Shown here: positions 27,012 to 35,498 of the stretch, piece by piece | Layout: every line of letters begins with the position of its first letter | How positions within the stretch are numbered: the first letter of the stretch is position 1 | Assembly: GCA_050290245.1 (NCBI GenBank) | Contig: JBNKHH010000034.1 | Span: forward strand, 1-50,917 | Direction of reading: 5' to 3' | Source of the DNA: JBNKHH01 sp050290245 | GTDB taxonomy: Bacteria > Pseudomonadota > Alphaproteobacteria > Rhodobacterales > Rhodobacteraceae | DNA: 50,917 bases | Notes under the pieces: generated by a model | What the model was told of the DNA's origin: nothing | What the model saw: only the letters and a program-made list of their open reading frames with translations | The model's database searches: none | Made by a program: the position numbers and the translations under genes

Positions 27012-28430
27012 TCAGGCGGCGGACTTCGAGAGCCGCGCGGGCAATTCGTTGGCCCAGGCCGAGATGGTGCCCGCCCCGAGGCAGACGACGATGTCGCCGG
27101 GCCGGGCCTGTTCGCGCACAAGGCGTTCAAGGTCTTCTTCCGACACGACGGCGCGCGCGTGGCGATGGCCGTGACGGATCAGCCCAGCAACAAGGTCGTC
27201 GCGGGTAGCCCCCGGAATGACCTCTTCTCCAGCGGCATAGACCTCGGCGATGCCGACTACATCGGCCTCGTTGAAACAGGTGCAGAAATCTTCGAACAGC
27301 GATGACAGGCGGGAATAGCGGTGCGGCTGGTGCACGGCGATGACGCGCGCATCGGTGTCCGCGCCGACGGCCTGGCGGGCGGCCTTCAGAACAGCGGCGA
27401 TTTCGACCGGGTGGTGACCATAGTCGTCGATGATGGTGATCCCGTCGATCTCGCCCACCTTGGTAAAACGGCGGTTCACCCCCTTGAAGTTGGCGAGGGC
27501 CTCGCGGATCTCAGCGCCTTTCATGCCAAGGTGGCGGGCGACGGCAACGGCGGCAAGCGCGTTCGAGACGTTGTGGTCACCAGGCATGGGAAGGGTACAG
27601 TCTTTGATCACTACACCGTCGGCCAGTTCGATGTCGAAATGGGCCGAGCCGTTCCTGTAGGTCAGGTTGATGGCGCGCACATCGGCCTGGGCGTTGAAGC
27701 CGAAGGTCACAACGCGGCGATCGGTGACGCGCCCCACCAGCGCCTGTACCTCGGGGTGGTCGGTGCACAGGACCGCGAGGCCGTAGAAAGGGATGTTGGA
27801 GACAAAGTCGTCGAAGCCCTTGCGCAGATTTTCGATCGTGCCCCAGTGCTCCATGTGCTCGGGGTCGATATTGGTTACGATGGCGATGGTGGCGGGCAGC
27901 CGGTTGAAGGTGCCGTCGCTTTCGTCGGCTTCGACCACCATCCATTCGCCCTGCCCCACGCGCGCGTTCGAGCCATAGGCGTGGATAATGCCGCCGTTAA
28001 TCACGGTCGGGTCAATGCCGCCGTGGTCGAGAAGCGCGGCGACCATGGTCGTGGTGGTGGTCTTGCCATGGGTGCCCGCGACGGCAATGTTCGAGCGCAA
28101 GCGCATCAGTTCGGCCAGCATCTCGGCGCGGCGCACGACCGGCAGGCCAAGGCGGCGCGCTTCGTCGAGTTCGGGGTTGCCGCGCTTGATGGCCGAGGAG
28201 ATCACAATGACTTCGGCACCTTCAAGATTCTCGGCCCGCTGACCTTCGAAGATGGTGGCGCCCATGCTGGCAAGGCGGTCGGTGATCTTGGTGGCCTTCA
28301 GGTCCGAGCCCTGGATGGTATAGCCCGCCTCGATCAACACCTCGGCGATGCCCGACATGCCGATGCCACCGATGCCGACAAAGTGGATCGGACCCATCTC
28401 GGTTGGAAGTTTGGTCGCTGCGGCGTTCAT
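27012..28430 (-). CDS. murC: UDP-N-acetylmuramate--L-alanine ligase
   Basis: MurC is the cytoplasmic ATP-dependent enzyme that adds L-Ala to UDP-MurNAc in peptidoglycan precursor synthesis. It has 472 aa. The N-terminal Rossmann motif is FVGIGGIGMSGIAEVL (17-32), the P-loop AGTHGKTTTTTMV (118-130), then EADESDGTF and NIDPEHMEHWG in the central ligase domain, and DDYGHHPVEI in the C-terminal part. Its ATG overlaps the murG stop by 4 nt. Confidence 0.97.
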   Translation of the reverse strand: MNAAATKLPTEMGPIHFVGIGGIGMSGIAEVLIEAGYTIQGSDLKATKITDRLASMGATIFEGQRAENLEGAEVIVISSAIKRGNPELDEARRLGLPVVRRAEMLAELMRLRSNIAVAGTHGKTTTTTMVAALLDHGGIDPTVINGGIIHAYGSNARVGQGEWMVVEADESDGTFNRLPATIAIVTNIDPEHMEHWGTIENLRKGFDDFVSNIPFYGLAVLCTDHPEVQALVGRVTDRRVVTFGFNAQADVRAINLTYRNGSAHFDIELADGVVIKDCTLPMPGDHNVSNALAAVAVARHLGMKGAEIREALANFKGVNRRFTKVGEIDGITIIDDYGHHPVEIAAVLKAARQAVGADTDARVIAVHQPHRYSRLSSLFEDFCTCFNEADVVGIAEVYAAGEEVIPGATRDDLVAGLIRHGHRHARAVVSEEDLERLVREQARPGDIVVCLGAGTISAWANELPARLSKSAA

Positions 28431-29521
28431 GACGTTCTCCTGCCAAGCTGTTCGATCAGTGCGGCCAGTCGTTCGGCCGCGTCAGGGCGGCCCTGGGCCA
28501 GTGCGCTGTCGCGCATTTGTGCGGCGGCGGCGGGCGTCGTCAGCACGGTCATGATCTGTTCCGAGAGCGAGGCCGGGTCAAGGGCCGATTCAGGGATCAG
28601 GATCGCCGCCCCGGCGTCAACCAACCCACGGGCATTCGCTGTCTGGTGGTCTCCGGTGGCGGCGGCAAAGGGGATCAGAACCGAAGGGCGGCCAATAGCG
28701 CTGATGTCGGCGACCGACGACGCGCCCGAGCGGCTGACGACGATCTGTGCCTCGGCGATCCGGCAGGCGATATCGTCAAAGAAAGGCGAGACCTCGGCCG
28801 GGATACCGGCCCTGGCATAAACCTGCGCCACGCGGTCGTGATCCTCGGGCCGGGCCTGGTGAGTCACCTTGAGGTGTTCCTTGATACCGCCGTTCAGCCG
28901 GGCAATCGCTTCGGGCACCACGTCCGACAGGATCCGCGCGCCCTGGCTGCCGCCAATGACAAGAATCGACATATGGCCGGGGCCGGGCTTGGTATAGGGC
29001 GCGCCCGCGTAGTCCAGCACCTGCGCGCGCACCGGGTTGCCAGTGTGGACCGGCTCGACCCCGTCGGGCAGGACCGTGGGCCAAGTGCCGCAGGCGACAA
29101 GGTCGACACGCGGGGCGAAAACCGTGTTCACTCGCCCCGGCACGCCGTTCTGTTCGTGTATCATGCGCGGAATGCGCAACACCCATGCGGCGGCGAGCGC
29201 GGGGATCGAGGGGTAGCCCCCAAAGCCCGCCACCACAGTCGGGCGATGCACGACAAAACGAAAAAGGGCGGTCAGGATGCCGCCAAGGATCAGGAAAGGC
29301 GCGACCAGTTTCGCCAGGGCGCCGCCGCGTGCAAATGTGGCGCTGGCGACCCTGCGGATCGTCACCTTGTCGGGAAACCCCCCAGCATAGCGCGCGCCGC
29401 GGGCATCGGTGGATAGCGTGACGTCCCATCCGCGTTGAAGCATCACCTCGGCCAGGGCCTGGGCGGGGAACATATGGCCCCCCGTGCCTCCTGCGGCGAT
29501 GACGAGGTGGGGGGTCTTCAT
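28427..29521 (-). CDS. murG: undecaprenyldiphospho-muramoylpentapeptide beta-N-acetylglucosaminyltransferase
   Basis: MurG adds GlcNAc to lipid I to form lipid II at the inner face of the membrane. It has 364 aa from the ATG at 29521, which overlaps the ftsW stop by 4 nt. The ORF runs 375 nt further upstream only as a shadow of ftsW. Visible motifs are the glycine-rich IAAGGTGGHMFPAQALAE (about 7-24), GFGGYPSIPALAAAW, HEQNGVPGRVN, and the C-terminal nucleotide-sugar region VVSRSGASSVADISAIGRPSVLIPF..ATGDHQTANA. Confidence 0.96.
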   Translation of the reverse strand: MKTPHLVIAAGGTGGHMFPAQALAEVMLQRGWDVTLSTDARGARYAGGFPDKVTIRRVASATFARGGALAKLVAPFLILGGILTALFRFVVHRPTVVAGFGGYPSIPALAAAWVLRIPRMIHEQNGVPGRVNTVFAPRVDLVACGTWPTVLPDGVEPVHTGNPVRAQVLDYAGAPYTKPGPGHMSILVIGGSQGARILSDVVPEAIARLNGGIKEHLKVTHQARPEDHDRVAQVYARAGIPAEVSPFFDDIACRIAEAQIVVSRSGASSVADISAIGRPSVLIPFAAATGDHQTANARGLVDAGAAILIPESALDPASLSEQIMTVLTTPAAAAQMRDSALAQGRPDAAERLAALIEQLGRRTS

Positions 29522-30687
29522 GCCCGGTTGCTCCGGACGAGGTAATCGCGAATCTCGCCCTGTGGCCGCTCGCGGGTAAAGGCCAGAAGCATCCCGATCA
29601 TTATGCCGCCCGCGACAAGGGACGAGCCGCCATAGCTGACGAAGGGAAGCGTCATACCCTTGGCGGGCAGAAGGCGGACCGCGACCGAGAGGTTGATCAT
29701 TGCCTGCATCGCAAAGGTGCAGGCCAGCCCGGTGCCCGCAAGGCGGATAAACGGGTCGCGTTCGCGCATCAGCCGAAACAGCGAGCGCAGAACAATCGCC
29801 GCATAAAGAGCAATGATTACCAGAACCAGGATCAGGCCGTACTCCTCGGCGGCAACGGCGATGATGAAGTCGGTATGCGCATCTGGCAACGACCACTTCA
29901 CCGTCCCCTCACCCACGCCGACGCCGAAAAAGCCACCCTCGCGTATGGCGTTGGCTGCATAGCCAAGCTGGGTCGTGGGATCGACCTCTGCAGCAAGGAA
30001 ACCGTCGATGCGGCGGGCAAAGTGTTCGGAATGCTGATAGGCGACCGCGCCACCAAAGATAGTCATCCCCGCGATGACGGCGAGGATCAGGAAAGGGGCT
30101 CCACCGACGAAATACATGACGCCCCAGGAAAACAGGATCAGGCTGGCCTGGCCAAAGTCAGGTTGCAGAGCCAAGAGCAGGACAACGAAAATCGCAAGAG
30201 CAAAGGAATAGGTCTTGCCCGGCGGCCCTGCGACCTCGTTCGAGGCGGCAATCATCCAGCCGACCATCACGATGAAGCCGGGTTTCAGGAATTCCGACGG
30301 CTGGATCGAACCGAAGCCGAGCGAGTACCAGCGCACCGCGCCTTTGCCGAAATCGGTTCCCAGGATCGGCAATAGCGTGAGGGCGACAAGCGACACGGCA
30401 AAGCCGGCGACAGCAAGCCGGCGAACGGATTTCGGTGACATGAGGGTCATGGCGAACATCGCCACCAGGGCAAGGCTGCCAAAGAAGGCCTGGCGCTGAA
30501 CATAGTGGAAGGCGGAAAAACCGTTTCGTTCCGCCAGGGGCGGCGACGCGGCAAGCCCCAGGAGAAGCCCGATGCCGAAAAGCGCAAGCACGCAGCTCAT
30601 CGACCATTTGTCGACGGTGCGCCACCAGCGCGGAAGAATCGGCTCGCCGTCCCGTGCCGGGACTGAGCCATAGACCATCTCCGTCAT
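29518..30687 (-). CDS. ftsW: septal peptidoglycan glycosyltransferase FtsW (SEDS family)
   Basis: FtsW polymerises lipid II at the division septum. It has 389 aa from the ATG at 30687; ORF sequence further upstream has no hydrophobic segments and is rejected. About ten membrane helices are visible. SEDS signatures are present: KGAVRWYSLGFGSIQPSEFLKPGFIV, PDFGQASLILFSWGVMYFVGG, AHTDFIIAVAAEEYGLI and MTLPFVSYGGSSLVAGGIMIGMLLAF. Translation is coupled to murG. The usual upstream neighbour murD is missing. Confidence 0.94.
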   Translation of the reverse strand: MTEMVYGSVPARDGEPILPRWWRTVDKWSMSCVLALFGIGLLLGLAASPPLAERNGFSAFHYVQRQAFFGSLALVAMFAMTLMSPKSVRRLAVAGFAVSLVALTLLPILGTDFGKGAVRWYSLGFGSIQPSEFLKPGFIVMVGWMIAASNEVAGPPGKTYSFALAIFVVLLLALQPDFGQASLILFSWGVMYFVGGAPFLILAVIAGMTIFGGAVAYQHSEHFARRIDGFLAAEVDPTTQLGYAANAIREGGFFGVGVGEGTVKWSLPDAHTDFIIAVAAEEYGLILVLVIIALYAAIVLRSLFRLMRERDPFIRLAGTGLACTFAMQAMINLSVAVRLLPAKGMTLPFVSYGGSSLVAGGIMIGMLLAFTRERPQGEIRDYLVRSNRA

Positions 30688-31234
30688 GAGCCCGCTCTTA
30701 CTGCCTCTGCCGCCCGTTTTCCGGGTCTGCGCGAAGCATAGCGAATCACTTGCCGTTGCGCCAGTGGAATGACCGGATTTTGTTGCCTCTCCGTCGACAG
30801 ACGGTTCAGCGGGTTCCGGCGCTTGGCAAGGCGCTGCCACAATTCGACTTAGCCCTCATTCGGATAAGGGCGAAAACACCCGCTCAGGGCGCGCTGGCTA
30901 GGAAGACGTCTGATGGATATGACTTTGGTCAACGATGCAGCACGGGCCGCGCGATTGCAGGGGTTGGCATTGGGATTTGGCATGGCGATCATGGCCGATC
31001 TGTGCGCGGCGCGCTCCCCTTTTTCGAACGGATGCGTCTGGCCGCGTTTGTAGGCATGTCGCGGGCGGGCTGGATCGGTGAGCTGGCCCTGGGCGTTTTC
31101 AGCCGGATGAAAACCATGCCCTGGGAAAAACTGAGCGAAATCATAGGGGTAATTTATTTTGTCGGGCTGGGCGGTGCCCTTCTGACCGCCATGGTTGCCC
31201 CGCTTTTGATCTTTGCTATGGACCGCGTGCAAAG
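30688..31234. other. 547-nt gap between ftsW and the SRPBCC gene
   Basis: No intact gene is supported here. It holds the start region of ftsW (minus) and, on the plus strand, a candidate frameshifted ORF with a good ribosome site. No RNA gene, terminator or repeat was recognised. Confidence 0.5.
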
Positions 31235-31240
31235 CTATTG
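30913..31240 (+). pseudogene. candidate frameshifted small membrane-protein ORF
   Basis: An ATG at 30913 preceded by TAGGAAG opens a protein-like frame (MDMTLVNDAARAARLQGLAL...) that reaches a stop at 31051-31053. At C4T5 (31016-31024) the -1 frame takes over and looks equally protein-like (FERMRLAAFVGMSRAGWIGE..., then a hydrophobic stretch IIGVIYFVGLGGALLTAMVAPLLIF). One missing T would explain this. C-CCT-TTT is also a canonical -1 slippery heptamer. The second frame stays open to 31457, antisense to the SRPBCC gene, so the true end is uncertain. The family is not recognised. It could be a pseudogene, a sequencing error, programmed frameshifting, or chance. Confidence 0.3.
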
Positions 31241-31687
31241 GGCGTTTATGCTTTCGGCGAACTCCGCCACCCGCGCCTTGAACCGGCGGGTAAGGGAGCT
31301 TTTGGCCAGCCGCAACGACTGGATGAAGAGGCGTGCCGAAAGCGTCGAGGGCCGCAGATCGAGCGAAACGAAAAGGCGCGTGCGCGTCTTCGACAGGGCA
31401 ACGAGATCGACAACGGCCATGCAGGCCACTCCGCCCGAGGTGCTTTCGATGGCATAGCCCTGGTCTGGGTCGATCGAGACCAGTTCGGCCATCAGGTCGT
31501 GTCGCCGACCGCGCCAGGAAAAGGCCGCCTGCCAGGTCGCGCCCGGCTGGTCGGCGGGTCGGCTTTCATCGCGTGTCACGTCGATGCCACGACGCAGCAT
31601 TTGCCGTTCGAACCCGTCGAAGTCGATGAGCGCCTGGTAGACCGTGCCGATGGGCGCGTCGATGTCTTCGCGAGTGGAAAGCTTCAT
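31235..31687 (-). CDS. SRPBCC-family protein (START/polyketide-cyclase-like fold)
   Basis: It has 150 aa. MKLSTREDIDAPIGTVYQALIDFDGFERQML is the typical first strand, two helices and beginning of the helix-grip fold. Alternating strands follow (GATWQAAFSWRGRRHDLMAELVSID, TRTRLFVSLDLRP) and a long basic C-terminal helix. These proteins bind hydrophobic ligands or act as chaperone-like factors; the ligand is unknown. It lies 15 nt downstream of nudC on the same strand, so is likely cotranscribed. Confidence 0.8.
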   Translation of the reverse strand: MKLSTREDIDAPIGTVYQALIDFDGFERQMLRRGIDVTRDESRPADQPGATWQAAFSWRGRRHDLMAELVSIDPDQGYAIESTSGGVACMAVVDLVALSKTRTRLFVSLDLRPSTLSARLFIQSLRLAKSSLTRRFKARVAEFAESINAQ

Positions 31688-31702
31688 GGGTCTTGTTTGG
31701 CT

Positions 31703-32656
31703 TTAGTCGAGCGTATCGGCAAGCCAGTTTTCGATCAAGAAGCGGGCAATCGAGCCGTGGCGCGCCGGTTTCATCACCGGGTCGTTGCCCGCGATGGCGT
31801 CAAGCATCTCTTCGCGTGTGACCCAGCGGGCGTCTTCGATCTCGTCGGGGTCGATCTTGATTTCGGACGAGGTGGCCAGGCCGTGACATCCAAACATCAG
31901 GGAGGTCGGAAACGGCCATGGCTGGGATGAAAGATAGTCGACCTGCCCGACGGTGATGCCGGATTCCTCGAACACCTCGCGGCGCACGGCGGCCTCGATG
32001 GTTTCGCCCGGCTCGACAAATCCGGCAAGCAGGGAATACATCCCTTCGGGCCAGAACGGCGAACGGCCCACAAGGACGGAATTTCCAAGTGTAATCAGCA
32101 TGATGACAACAGGATCGGTGCGCGGAAAGTGATGCGCTCCGCAGGTTGGGCAATCGCGCTGCCAACCGGCTTGGGCAACCTCGCTTGGCTGGCCACACTT
32201 GGCGCAGAAACGGTGCGCGCGGTGCCATTCGATGATCGCCTTGCTGGTCGCGACCAGTTCCGCATCACGAGGCGAAAGCCGGGTCATATTGGCGCGCAGC
32301 TCGCAAAACAGCTGGGTGGCGGGCAGCTTGGGGTGGCGTTGTTCAGAGGGGTCGTGGAACTGACCCACGAGATCAAGGTCTTCTTCGGGTTGCCAGGAAG
32401 AGATGTCGCGGGCAAAGCGCGGCGCGCCGTCGTCAAGACCAAGGAAGATCGGCGGGCGCGCCTCGCAGAAGACCGCATGGTCTGCCGACAGAAAGACGGG
32501 CGCGCGGGTCTCGGCATCCAACAGCGGCTTGCCGCGCCAAATCGGAAGGACGCCGCCCTCGGCCATAAGCCGACGCAACTCGTCCGGCTTGCCTCTGAAC
32601 TGGGCCGCGCGATCCAGGCCCGAGCCTCCGAATGTCACTGATTCTGCGTTCTTCAT
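31703..32656 (-). CDS. nudC: NAD(+) diphosphatase / Nudix hydrolase
   Basis: NudC cleaves NAD(H) to NMN(H) and AMP; bacterial members also remove NAD caps from RNA. It has 317 aa from the ATG at 32656, which follows GCGAGGGC; the longer ORF upstream is not family-like. A zinc ribbon (CAKCG...CPTCG), the HFPRTDPVVIML strand, the Nudix box GFVEPGETIEAAVRREVFEESGI, and the NudC-specific SQPWPFPTSLM motif after it are all present. It is divergent from the cyclic-nucleotide phosphodiesterase gene, which also acts on nucleotides. Confidence 0.94.
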   Translation of the reverse strand: MKNAESVTFGGSGLDRAAQFRGKPDELRRLMAEGGVLPIWRGKPLLDAETRAPVFLSADHAVFCEARPPIFLGLDDGAPRFARDISSWQPEEDLDLVGQFHDPSEQRHPKLPATQLFCELRANMTRLSPRDAELVATSKAIIEWHRAHRFCAKCGQPSEVAQAGWQRDCPTCGAHHFPRTDPVVIMLITLGNSVLVGRSPFWPEGMYSLLAGFVEPGETIEAAVRREVFEESGITVGQVDYLSSQPWPFPTSLMFGCHGLATSSEIKIDPDEIEDARWVTREEMLDAIAGNDPVMKPARHGSIARFLIENWLADTLD

Positions 32657-32788
32657 AACTGCCCTCGCCTTTGAGCACCGATGTGCCACGCGATGCGCAC
32701 CTTGGCAAACCGGGTAATTCCTCACCATTTTCGGGGAGTTGCAGATTGCCCGGCCTTCGGTCCCAATGTCGGGCGAATTTGTCTTTGG

Positions 32789-32817
32789 TGTCACACGGAT
32801 TTCATGCTCCCATGAAA
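32789..32817 (+). promoter_or_regulatory. Pho-box-like repeat / inverted repeat upstream of cpdB
   Basis: TGTCACA (32789-32795) and TTTCATG (32800-32806) are spaced 11 nt start to start, like two PhoB half-sites. TTTCATG-ctcc-CATGAAA (32800-32817) is also a perfect inverted repeat. It lies 30-58 nt upstream of the start of a nucleotide-scavenging phosphoesterase. The match to a Pho box is partial, and the dyad could instead bind another factor. Confidence 0.3.
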
Positions 32818-32846
32818 GATGATCAAAAACAGTCTGGGAGTCTGTC

Positions 32847-34823
32847 ATGCCGCGTTATTCTGCCCTGGCCATGAGCCGCCGTTCCTTTCTTGCCACCACC
32901 GCTGGCGCAAGCCTGATTGCACTGCACCCTTATTCGGCGCGCGCCGCCGCGGGACAGGCGCATCTCAGGATCATGGAGACCACCGACCTCCACGTGCATG
33001 TCTGGCCCTACGACTATTATGGCGACCGCCCAGTCGATACGGTCGGCCTTGCCCGCACCGCCGCCCATATCGCCGACATCCGCGCCGAGGCGACGAATTC
33101 GCTGCTTCTGGACAACGGCGATTTCCTCCAGGGCAACCCGATGGGGGATTACATCGCCTATGAACGCGGCATGAAGGAAGGCGACCTCCACCCGGTCATC
33201 ACCGCGATGAACACGGTCGGCTTCGATGCCTCGACCCTTGGCAACCACGAATTCAACTACGGTCTCGACTTCCTGATGAAGACTTTGGCGGGGGCCGATT
33301 TCCCGATCGTCAGCGCCAATGTCGTCAAGGAGACCGGCACCGACCCCACCAAGGACACCACTCTGATCAAGCCCTATGTCATTCTTGACCGTGAGCTGAC
33401 CGACGGTGCAGGCGAAAAGCACGCGATCAAGGTGGGCCTGATCGGCTTCGTGCCGCCGCAGATCATGAACTGGGACCGTAAGCACCTGGAGGGCAACGTC
33501 ACCACGCGCGACATCGTCGCAACGGCCGAGGCCTATGTCCCGCAGATGCGTGAGGAAGGGGCCGACATCATCATCGCGCTGTCGCACTCCGGCATCGGCT
33601 CGGCAGACCGGACCGACATGATGGAAAACGCCAGCGTGCCGCTCGCCGCCGTCGACGGTGTTGATGCCTTGCTGACGGGCCACAGCCACCTGGTCTTCCC
33701 CTCGCCGACCTACGCTGAATACGCTGCGGTCGATGCTGAAAAGGGTCTGATCCACGGCAAGCCCGCCACTATGGGCGGTTTCTGGGGGTCTCATCTGGGT
33801 GTGATCGACTTGATGCTGGAGCGCGAGGGCGGCCAGTGGCGCGTCGTGAACCAGGCTGTCGAGACCCGTCCGATCTCCAAGCGCAACGAAGACCGCTCGA
33901 TCACCGCGCTGGTCGAGAGCGAAGAAGATGTGATTGAAGCCACCCGCGCTGATCACGAGGCGACGCTGGAATACGTCCGCCGCGCGGTCGGCAAGACGGC
34001 GGCGCCGCTGCACAGCTACTTCGCGCTTGTTGCCGACGATCCCTCGGTTCAGATCGTGTCGATTGCCCAAAGCTGGTACATCGGCGAGATGATGAAGGGG
34101 ACCGAGTACGAAGGTCTGCCGATCCTGTCGGCAGCGGCCCCCTTCAAGGCCGGTGGCCGGGGAGGACCCGAGTATTACACCGACGTCCCTGCCGGAGACG
34201 TGGCGATCAAGAACGTCGCCGACCTCTACCTCTACCCGAACACCGTTCGGGCGGTGAAGGTAACGGGCGCGCAGGTCAAGGACTGGTTGGAACGCTCGGC
34301 AGGCATGTTCAACCAGGTGGTGCCGGGCTCGACGGATACCTCACTTCTGAACCCGTCCTTCCCATCCTACAACTTCGACGTCATCGACGGGGTCACCTAT
34401 CAGATCGACCTGAGCCAGCCTTCCAAATACGGCCCGAAGGGCGAGCTGGAAAACCCGGACGCCAACCGGATCGTCGATCTTGCCTATAACGGGCAACCCG
34501 TAACGGACGATATGGAATTCGTCATCGCGACGAACAACTATCGCGCCAGCGGAGGCGGGTCCTTCCCCGGCGCGGATGGCTCGACCATCATCTTCGAGGC
34601 ACCGGACACCAACCGCGACGTGATCGTGCGCTATATCGTCGAACAGGGTACTATTCAGCCCTCGGCGGATGCGAACTGGAAGTTCAAACCGATGACGGGC
34701 ACCACGGCGGTGTTTGAAACCGGTCCCAAGGCTTCGGAGTACATCGACGACGTGAAAGGCGCCGTGATCGAGCCTGCGGGTGAGGGAGCCGACGGCTTTG
34801 CCCTTTATCGACTGAAGCTCTGA
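32847..34823 (+). CDS. cpdB: bifunctional 2',3'-cyclic-nucleotide 2'-phosphodiesterase / 3'-nucleotidase, Tat-exported
   Basis: This periplasmic enzyme hydrolyses 2',3'-cyclic nucleotides and 3'-nucleotides to release nucleosides and phosphate. It has 658 aa. The N-terminus has a twin-arginine signal SRRSFL (10-15) followed by TTAGASLIAL and an Ala-rich cleavage region. The calcineurin-like metallophosphoesterase domain shows TTDLHVHVWPYDYYGD, LLDNGDFLQGNP, LGNHEFNYG and LLTGHSHLVFP. The C-terminal 5'-nucleotidase domain includes AAPFKAGGRGGPEYYTDV and ATNNYRASGGGSFPG. GGGAG precedes the ATG. A hairpin terminator follows. Confidence 0.94.
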   Translation: MPRYSALAMSRRSFLATTAGASLIALHPYSARAAAGQAHLRIMETTDLHVHVWPYDYYGDRPVDTVGLARTAAHIADIRAEATNSLLLDNGDFLQGNPMGDYIAYERGMKEGDLHPVITAMNTVGFDASTLGNHEFNYGLDFLMKTLAGADFPIVSANVVKETGTDPTKDTTLIKPYVILDRELTDGAGEKHAIKVGLIGFVPPQIMNWDRKHLEGNVTTRDIVATAEAYVPQMREEGADIIIALSHSGIGSADRTDMMENASVPLAAVDGVDALLTGHSHLVFPSPTYAEYAAVDAEKGLIHGKPATMGGFWGSHLGVIDLMLEREGGQWRVVNQAVETRPISKRNEDRSITALVESEEDVIEATRADHEATLEYVRRAVGKTAAPLHSYFALVADDPSVQIVSIAQSWYIGEMMKGTEYEGLPILSAAAPFKAGGRGGPEYYTDVPAGDVAIKNVADLYLYPNTVRAVKVTGAQVKDWLERSAGMFNQVVPGSTDTSLLNPSFPSYNFDVIDGVTYQIDLSQPSKYGPKGELENPDANRIVDLAYNGQPVTDDMEFVIATNNYRASGGGSFPGADGSTIIFEAPDTNRDVIVRYIVEQGTIQPSADANWKFKPMTGTTAVFETGPKASEYIDDVKGAVIEPAGEGADGFALYRLKL

Positions 34824-34856
34824 CACAGTTCTCGCCTGCTTGTCGCAGCCGACCCG

Positions 34857-34890
34857 CGCGCCGCCCCGAAAGGCGGCGCGTCTTGCGTCT
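34857..34890 (+). terminator. terminator hairpin downstream of cpdB
   Basis: CGCGCCGCC-ccgaaa-GGCGGCGCG forms a perfect 9-bp stem, followed by the modestly T-rich TCTTGCGTCT. It starts 34 nt after the cpdB stop. Confidence 0.65.
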
Positions 34891-35051
34891 GTGCCCACAC
34901 CGCCTTTGGCGCTGGCGTCTCGGTCCTGGCCCTGTTCGGGAGCACACAAGAATGCATCGGAAACCCTGGCCGGCACCGGTGAATCCCGCGTCTCCTGCGC
35001 GCGCGGTCCTGCCATACGTTTCGCAGGCGCAGTGCAGACGCGCGGTACACC

Positions 35052-35080
35052 TTGCTTTTCGAAAGATTCGACCCTATGTC
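35052..35080 (+). promoter_or_regulatory. promoter of the SRP RNA gene
   Basis: TTGCTT (35052-35057) and TATGTC (35075-35080) are exactly 17 nt apart. The predicted start, about 7 nt downstream, coincides with the 5' end inferred from the terminal RNA helix (35088). Confidence 0.6.
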
Positions 35081-35085
35081 ATGCC

Positions 35086-35183
35086 GCGAGAGGTTGGCGC
35101 GGGCGAGCGCCTCGCCAACCCGGTCAGGTCCGGAAGGAAGCAGCCGTAACGAGCCCCGCTTGGGTCGTTGTCCAGCCTCTCAC
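35086..35183 (+). ncRNA. ffs: signal recognition particle RNA, small bacterial (4.5S) type
   Basis: The hallmark apical domain GGTCAGGTCCGGAAGGAAGC (starts 35122) with the following AGCC contains the GGAA-type tetraloop and the asymmetric internal loop that binds Ffh. The terminal helix is visible as GAGAGG (35088-35093) pairing with CCTCTC (35176-35181). That gives about 94-98 nt, the expected size of small SRP RNA without an Alu domain. It guides membrane and secretory proteins to the translocon together with Ffh and FtsY. The exact ends are inferred from pairing. Confidence 0.93.
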
Positions 35184-35198
35184 CCAACCTCCGAACAG

Positions 35199-35498
35199 TC
35201 AGGGCAAAAGTTTTCCGGCGCCCGCAATGGCTGCTGTGATCCCCAGGGCAAGACCCAGCGGGACATAGCCAATCCTACGCACCGGGCTGCCACGGGACCA
35301 TTTGCGCGACACGCCGAAGACCGCCACGGCCAACATCCCGGCCACCCCTTGCCAGCCCAGGAAAGCCCCTAGTTTGGACGTGCCCGCGCCCTGGTGGGAC
35401 GTCGTCGCATAGGCCACGAAGGCATAGGCGAAGACCACGACCCAGGCGGCGAACAGCACCGTCAGGGCCAGACGCGCCGAGTCCGACGGTTCAGTCAC
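35199..35498 (-). CDS. small integral membrane protein of unknown function
   Basis: It has 99 aa from the GTG at 35498, which overlaps the TGA of the upstream phosphatase gene by 4 nt; a TTG 9 nt earlier is also in frame. Hydrophobic segments are visible at about 8-30 (LALTVLFAAWVVVFAYAFVAY), 43-62 (GAFLGWQGVAGMLAVAVFG) and 77-93 (GYVPLGLALGITAAIAG), separated by short basic loops. I do not recognise the family. The close coupling suggests expression with the phosphatase, but no shared role is evident. Confidence 0.65.
   Translation of the reverse strand: MTEPSDSARLALTVLFAAWVVVFAYAFVAYATTSHQGAGTSKLGAFLGWQGVAGMLAVAVFGVSRKWSRGSPVRRIGYVPLGLALGITAAIAGAGKLLP

Noticed and set aside
32823..34070. 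415-codon minus-strand ORF opposite cpdB
   Set aside because: Shadow frame; overlaps a gene with clear catalytic motifs.
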